Below, piece by piece: positions 50,411 through 54,886 of a DNA stretch of 54,886 nt. Made by a program: the position numbers and the translations under genes. Source of the DNA: Acetobacteraceae bacterium. GTDB lineage: Bacteria; Pseudomonadota; Alphaproteobacteria; Acetobacterales; Acetobacteraceae. A model generated the notes under the pieces. The model was not told where the DNA came from, did not search any database, and saw nothing but the letters and a program-made list of their open reading frames with translations. Where the stretch lies: the NCBI GenBank assembly GCA_947371015.1, contig CANBNK010000020.1, positions 1 through 54,886 of the forward strand. The letters run 5' to 3'. Within the stretch, counting starts at the first letter, position 1. Every line of letters starts with the position of its first letter.

Positions 50411-51973
50411 ATGCGCCTGTTCGCCGCACTGCTTGCCGCGATGCTGTTGTTCGCCACGCCACCTGCGGGGGCCCAGCCGCGGCCGCTGGTCTGGGGCGAC
50501 ACGCTGCCGGCCACACTGGACATGCATGTGGTGTTCGACGTGCCGAGCCAGTTCGTGCTGCTGAATGCGTATGACGGGCTGTACCGCTACCAGGGCAACG
50601 ACCTGGTGCCCTGGCTGGCCGCCAGCCACACGGTTTCCACCGATGGCCTGACCTGGGAGTTCAAGCTGCGCCCGGGGGTGAAGTTCCACGACGGCAGCGC
50701 GCTGACCGCGGCCGACGTGGTCTACAGCTTCCACCGCCTGCTGGCGCTGAAGCGCGCCCCGGCCGCCGCCTTCACCCCGGTGCTGAAGCCCGAGAACGTG
50801 ACCGCGGTGGACCCGCTGACGGTGCGCTTCGTGCTCAACCAGGCCTATGGGCCGTTCCTGTCGGCCATGCCGATCGTCGCCATCGTCAACCCGCGCGTCA
50901 TCGCGCCGCATGTGAAAGGTGACGATTGGGGCGCCGAATGGATGGCCTCCAACGATGCGGGCTCCGGCGCCTATGTGGTCAACCCGGCCAACTACCAGGC
51001 GCGCGTCAGCCTGGACATGGCGCGCTTCCCCGACCACTTCATGGGCTGGGGCCACAACCAGCGCCCGATCAACGAGGTCCGCAGCCGACCCGTCATGGAG
51101 ACCAGCACCCGCGTGCTGAGCCTGATGCGTGGCGAGTTGGACAGCACCGACAGCTACCTGCCGACCGACCAGGTGGAGCGGGTGAACCGCAACGCCCGCA
51201 CCCGCGTGGCGCAGGACCAGTCGATGCGGGTGTTCCTGCTGCGGATGAACAACCGCAAGGCACCGTTCGACAACCGCGACGTGCGGCTCTGCTTCGCCCA
51301 TGCCTTCAACTATGAGGGCTTCAACGAGATCATCCTGAAGGGCCTGGTGGTGCGCAACGCCGGCCCCAACCCGAACAACCTGTGGGGCAACCCGCCGGGG
51401 CTGGAACCCTACAAGTACGACCTGGCGCTGGCCCGCCAGCATTGCGACCGCGCGCGTGCCGCCGGCGCGCCGCTGGGCCGCGACATCGAGGTGCATGTGC
51501 AGACCGAGCTGGAGCAGACCGTCCAGGCGGCGCAGATGTTCCAGGCGGACCTGCGCAAGCTGGGCGTGAACCTGAAGATCGTGCCGAACACCTTTGCCGG
51601 CATCGTCACCGCCACGCAGCAGGCCACCACCACGCCGGACATGTGGGTCCACTGGGTCAGCGCCTACTTCATCGACCCCGAGAACTGGGTCGGCCAGATG
51701 TATGACAGCCGCTTCCACGGCACCTGGAAGGCCAGCAGCTGGTACACCAACCCCGAGGTGGACAGCCTGCTGACCCGCGCCCGCACCAGCGTGGTGCAGG
51801 CCGAGCGGCAGGAGCTGTACGCTGCTGCCACGCGGATCGTGGTGCGCGATAGCGTGGATATCTGGGTCTACAACACCGTCAACCTGCGCGGGCTGTCGCG
51901 CCGGGTGCAGGGCTACAGCTTCAGCCCGGTGGGCAGCGGTGGCGAACTGCGGACGATGTCGCTGAGCGAATAG
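50411..51973 (+). CDS. Family 5 ABC solute-binding protein (importer C)
   Basis: 520 aa from ATG 50411. It has a Sec-type leader (MRLFAALLAAMLLFATPPAGA), with no twin arginine, unlike the SBPs of importers A and B. SBP_bac_5 features are FKLRPGVKFHDGSALTAADV (about 94-113), CFAHAFNYEGFNEIILKG, and a C-terminal ASSWYTNPEVDSLLTRAR. It binds its ligand in the periplasm for the permeases that follow at once (one-base gap to the GTG of the permease). It is not closely related to the three importer B SBPs by eye. Confidence 0.94.
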   Translation: MRLFAALLAAMLLFATPPAGAQPRPLVWGDTLPATLDMHVVFDVPSQFVLLNAYDGLYRYQGNDLVPWLAASHTVSTDGLTWEFKLRPGVKFHDGSALTAADVVYSFHRLLALKRAPAAAFTPVLKPENVTAVDPLTVRFVLNQAYGPFLSAMPIVAIVNPRVIAPHVKGDDWGAEWMASNDAGSGAYVVNPANYQARVSLDMARFPDHFMGWGHNQRPINEVRSRPVMETSTRVLSLMRGELDSTDSYLPTDQVERVNRNARTRVAQDQSMRVFLLRMNNRKAPFDNRDVRLCFAHAFNYEGFNEIILKGLVVRNAGPNPNNLWGNPPGLEPYKYDLALARQHCDRARAAGAPLGRDIEVHVQTELEQTVQAAQMFQADLRKLGVNLKIVPNTFAGIVTATQQATTTPDMWVHWVSAYFIDPENWVGQMYDSRFHGTWKASSWYTNPEVDSLLTRARTSVVQAERQELYAAATRIVVRDSVDIWVYNTVNLRGLSRRVQGYSFSPVGSGGELRTMSLSE

Positions 51974-51974
51974 C

Positions 51975-52988
51975 GTGGCGCGCTACATCCTCAAGCGAGT
52001 GCTGCTGGCGCTGCCGGCGCTGCTGGGACTGGTGCTGCTGACCTTCGTGCTGGTGCGGGTGATCCCTGCCGACCCGGCGGCGATGCTCGCCGGCGACGCC
52101 GCCACGCCAGCGCAGATCGCTGAGATCCGCACCCGCTACGGGCTGGACCAGCCACTGTGGCGCCAGGCGATGACGCATATCCGCCAGGTGATGACCGGCG
52201 ACCTCGGCAGCAGCATCTTCACCGGACGGCCGGTGGCCGAGGAGATCGGCTTCCGTCTGCCGGCCACGCTGGAACTCACCTTCGCGGCGTTGTTCCTCTC
52301 GGTGGTGTTCGGCGTCCCGCTGGGGCTGCTGGCGGCGCTGGACCATAACGGCCCGGTGGACCAGCTGGTGCGGCTGCTCTCGGTGGGCGGGCTGGCCATT
52401 GCCGGCTTCTGGCTCGCCATCATGCTGCAACTGGTATTCAGCATGGAGCTGGACCTGCTGCCCCTGCGCGGCCGGCTGGACGTGGCGTTGGGCACGCCCC
52501 CGGTGGTCACCGGCTTCTACCTGCTGGACAGTCTGCTCGCCGGGCGGCTCGACATGTTCGGCAATGCGCTGAAGCATCTGGTGCTGCCGGCGGTGACGCT
52601 GTGTCTGCCGGGGCTGGCCAGCATCGCGCGCTTCACCCGTTCCGGCGTGCTGGAGACCCTGCAGAAGGAGTTCGTGCTGTATGCGCGCGCCGCCGGCTAC
52701 AGCCCGTTCCGCCTGGCCACGATCTACGTGCTGCGCAATGCCGTAACGGTGACGGTGACGCAGGTGGGGCTGCTGTTCGGCGCGCTGATCTCCGGCGCCG
52801 TGGCGGTGGAGGCGATCTTCGACTGGCCGGGCCTCGGCACCTATGCGGTGCAGGCGATATTGGCGGCCGACTACAAGGCGCTGCTGGCCGTCACGCTGGT
52901 GGTGGGCGTGGTCTATGCCGTGGTGAATGTGCTGGTGGACGTGGCCCAGGCGCTGGTGGACCCGCGCGTGGCGGAACAGCTGAAGTGA
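51975..52988 (+). CDS. ABC importer permease, OppB/DppB type (importer C)
   Basis: 337 aa from a GTG start at 51975, one base after the SBP stop. N-terminal ARYILKRVLLALPALLGLVLL is the first membrane helix, followed by RTRYGLDQPLWRQAM and GSSIFTGRPVAEEIGFRLP. Further helices come next, and the coupling loop RNAVTVTVTQVGLLFG. It contains an extra stretch (LPLRGRLDVALGTPPVVTGFYLLDS, about residues 160-184) found in some DppB relatives. It overlaps the next permease start (GTGA). Confidence 0.93.
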   Translation: MARYILKRVLLALPALLGLVLLTFVLVRVIPADPAAMLAGDAATPAQIAEIRTRYGLDQPLWRQAMTHIRQVMTGDLGSSIFTGRPVAEEIGFRLPATLELTFAALFLSVVFGVPLGLLAALDHNGPVDQLVRLLSVGGLAIAGFWLAIMLQLVFSMELDLLPLRGRLDVALGTPPVVTGFYLLDSLLAGRLDMFGNALKHLVLPAVTLCLPGLASIARFTRSGVLETLQKEFVLYARAAGYSPFRLATIYVLRNAVTVTVTQVGLLFGALISGAVAVEAIFDWPGLGTYAVQAILAADYKALLAVTLVVGVVYAVVNVLVDVAQALVDPRVAEQLK

Positions 52989-53818
52989 AGCGGCTGCTGC
53001 GCGACCCCGTGGCCTGCCTGGGCTTTCTGCTCGTGGTCTTCGCGGCGCTGGTGGCGGCCTTTGCGCCCTGGCTGGCGCCCTACCCGGACGACGCTTTTGA
53101 TAGTCACCTGCTGCAACGGCTGAAGCCACCCTCGGCCGAGTTTCCCTTCGGCACCGACTATCTCGGGCGGGACATCCTGTCGCGCGTCATCCTCGGCACG
53201 CGCAACGCCATCGCGGTGGCGGTCAGCGTGGTGCTGGCCTCCATGGTCATCGGCGTGCCGATGGGGCTGGTGGCGGGCTGGCGCGACAATTGGCTCTCGG
53301 ACGTACTGATGCGCGTGACCGACGTGTTCCTCGCCGTGCCGCAGCTGATCCTCGCGCTGGCGCTGGGGCAGTTGATGGCGCCCGGCCTGACCACGGCGAT
53401 GGTGGCGCTCTCGCTGACCTATTGGCCGTTCTTCGCTCGCACGGTCTATGCCGAAACGCGGCGGCTGCGCGGCGCATTGTTCGTCGATGCGCTGGCCGGG
53501 CTGGGCGCATCGCCGGCGCGGATATTGCTGCTGCATGTGTTGCCGAACGCGGCGCCGGCCATTCTGGTGCGGGCGACCATCGGCATGGGCTTCACCATCC
53601 TGACCGCCGCGATCCTCGGATTTCTGGGGGTTGGCGCGGCGCCGCCCAGCCCGGATTGGGGACTGGCGGTCGCGGAAGCGCGGCAGCACCTGCCGGAAAG
53701 CTGGTGGTTCGCGACCTTCCCGGGGCTGGCCATTCTGCTGCTGGTGCTCGGCTTCAACCTGCTGGGGGATGGGCTGCGCGACGTGGCCGACCCGCGGCTG
53801 CGACGGAGCCGCAAATGA
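52985..53818 (+). CDS. ABC importer permease, OppC/DppC type (importer C)
   Basis: 277 aa from GTG 52985, within the previous stop (GTGA). KRLLRDPVACLGFLLVVFAA is the N-terminal helix, followed by EFPFGTDYLGRDILSRVI, the family signature region. The coupling loop is LHVLPNAAPAILVRATIG, and ILGFLGVGAAPPSPDWG is near the C terminus. It is the partner of the OppB-type subunit. Its stop overlaps the ATPase start as ATGA. Confidence 0.93.
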   Translation: MKRLLRDPVACLGFLLVVFAALVAAFAPWLAPYPDDAFDSHLLQRLKPPSAEFPFGTDYLGRDILSRVILGTRNAIAVAVSVVLASMVIGVPMGLVAGWRDNWLSDVLMRVTDVFLAVPQLILALALGQLMAPGLTTAMVALSLTYWPFFARTVYAETRRLRGALFVDALAGLGASPARILLLHVLPNAAPAILVRATIGMGFTILTAAILGFLGVGAAPPSPDWGLAVAEARQHLPESWWFATFPGLAILLLVLGFNLLGDGLRDVADPRLRRSRK

Positions 53819-54804
53819 GCGACATGCTGGCCAGCGCGCCGGAAGCGCCCAGCCTGATGATGGTGCGCGACCTGGCCGTTCATATCCGCACCGATGCCGG
53901 GCTGGCGCGCATTCTGGATGGCGTGTCCTTCACCCTGCCACCCGGCGGCAGCCTTGGCATCGTCGGCGAAAGCGGCTGCGGCAAGTCCACGCTGCTGCGT
54001 GCCATCCTGGGCATTCTGCCGAAGGGTGCGCTGGTGCCGCAGGGCCAGGTGGTGTTCCAGGGCCAGGACATCCTGAAGACCCCGGTGCGTGGTCGCATCG
54101 GCTTCATCCCGCAGGACCCGTATCTTTCGCTGAACCCGGTGTTCCGCGCTGGCGACCAGTTGCTGGAGGGCATGCGCAACCATGCGCCGGGCAGCCGCGA
54201 CGACCACAAGAAAAAGCTCATCAACCTGTTCCATGCCGTGCAACTGCCGGAACCGCAGAGCGCACTGGAAAAATACCCGCACCAGTTCAGCGGCGGCCAG
54301 CGGCAGCGCCTGCTGATCGCCGCCGCGCTGGCTTGCGACCCCGACCTGGTGGTGGCGGACGAGCCGACCACGGCGCTTGATGTGACCACGCAGCGCGAAA
54401 TCCTGGCGCTGCTGCGTGGTCTGATCAAGGAACGCAACATGGGCCTGCTGTTCGTCACGCATGACTTCGGCGTGCTGTCGGCGGTGTGCGAGGATGTGGC
54501 CGTGCTCTATGCGGGCCGCGTGGCGGAGTACGGCCCCACCGGAAACGTGCTGGCCGACCCGCGCCACCCCTACACGCGCATGCTGCTGGCCTGCCACCCG
54601 GACCGCGCGACCGACCTGGTCGGCATTCCCGGCACCGTGCCGGCGGCGACGGCGCAACCTCCTGGCTGCCGCTTCCATCCGCGGTGCCCGATCTCCCGCC
54701 CCGCCTGCGCGGTGACGGTGCCGGAGATGGCGCGCATCTTCGATGGCAGCCGCGTGGCTTGCCCCTATCACGCCGACCCGCTGCCGGAGGTGGCCCTTGG
54801 CTGA
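53815..54804 (+). CDS. Peptide/nickel-type ABC importer ATPase, OppD/DppD type (importer C)
   Basis: 329 aa from ATG 53815. Motifs are [11 protein letters not shown] (Walker A), IPQDPYLSLNP (Q-loop), FSGGQRQRLLIAAAL (signature), [12 protein letters not shown] (Walker B) and VTHDFGVL (H-loop). The C-terminal CRFHPRCPISRPAC extension has the Cys pattern of peptide-importer ATPases. It is preceded by a normal OppC gene and followed by the second ATPase, which overlaps it or starts one base after the stop, depending on the start used. Confidence 0.94.
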   Translation: MSDMLASAPEAPSLMMVRDLAVHIRTDAGLARILDGVSFTLPPGGSLGIVGESGCGKSTLLRAILGILPKGALVPQGQVVFQGQDILKTPVRGRIGFIPQDPYLSLNPVFRAGDQLLEGMRNHAPGSRDDHKKKLINLFHAVQLPEPQSALEKYPHQFSGGQRQRLLIAAALACDPDLVVADEPTTALDVTTQREILALLRGLIKERNMGLLFVTHDFGVLSAVCEDVAVLYAGRVAEYGPTGNVLADPRHPYTRMLLACHPDRATDLVGIPGTVPAATAQPPGCRFHPRCPISRPACAVTVPEMARIFDGSRVACPYHADPLPEVALG

Positions 54805-54805
54805 G

Positions 54806-54886
54806 ATGATTGGCGCCCGCGACCTGGTGGTGGAACTTGGCGCTGAACGAAGGTTGCTAAGCCGCCGCGTCGGCGTGCGCGCGGTG
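54806..54886 (+). CDS. ABC importer ATPase, OppF/DppF type (importer C), 5' part only
   Basis: ATG 54806 gives MIGARDLVVELGAERRLL and runs off the right edge after 27 codons. A TTG at 54797 in the same frame would overlap the upstream stop and is an alternative start. No Walker motif is inside the window; the call rests on position after the D-type ATPase and on the RDLVVEL beginning typical of F-type partners. Confidence 0.75.
   Translation, partial: MIGARDLVVELGAERRLLSRRVGVRAV

Overview
The window is a 54.9 kb piece of a GC-rich, gene-dense alphaproteobacterial chromosome. The best guess is Acetobacteraceae, Roseomonas-like. That guess is inference from the high GC, the recO-parC-bpt order, a Min system, and the abundance of Tat-exported or Sec-exported solute-binding proteins (SBPs). 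No rRNA or other taxonomic marker is present. I find 48 intact or edge-truncated protein genes, one decayed chemoreceptor and one tRNA. No insertion sequence, phage or CRISPR array was seen.

Layout. (1) 1-4867, minus: peptide/nickel-type ABC importer A (SBP, two permeases, two ATPases, the last cut by the left edge). (2) 4939-7712, minus: hotdog thioesterase, medium-chain reductase and THUMP-domain RNA methyltransferase. (3) 7954-17951, plus: a tightly coupled operon that begins with a cytoplasmic phosphonate monoester hydrolase/sulfatase. It continues with importer B, which has one permease pair and one ATPase pair but three paralogous SBPs. (4) 18207-22345: a DUF1348 protein, then the nitrogen unit glnB-glnA (minus) behind a recognisable sigma-54 promoter, then a divergent aminotransferase. 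(5) 22362-28543: tRNA-His, an SDR protein lacking the catalytic Tyr and Lys, a multiply broken chemoreceptor, recO, parC and bpt. (6) 28626-38363: penicillin acylase family protein, aldehyde dehydrogenase, and a set of small-acid/CoA catabolic genes (CoA-transferase, alpha/beta hydrolase, lactonase-like amidohydrolase, 2-hydroxyacid dehydrogenase, thioesterase, leaderless NMT1-like protein). (7) 38517-40453, plus: minC-minD-minE with a terminator. (8) 40581-42711: FkbM-type methyltransferase and a serine hydrolase. (9) 42768-47209, minus: a three-gene module of a HisKA-like mini-protein without its histidine, an orphan DctP-type SBP and a hybrid histidine kinase. (10) 47289-50216, minus: orphan ModA-like and Bug/TctC-type SBPs and a 2-oxoglutarate/Fe(II) oxygenase. 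(11) 50411-54886, plus: importer C, cut by the right edge.

How it fits together. The window is dominated by capture of organic solutes: ten SBP-like proteins but only three sets of membrane components. The two most interesting candidates are the DctP-SBP/hybrid kinase/His-less HisKA module, which looks like a sensory rather than a transport device, and the phosphonate monoester hydrolase operon with three SBPs, which looks like uptake followed by cytoplasmic hydrolysis of phosphonate or sulfate esters. All functional calls are by reading motifs and recalled family features; no database search was run.
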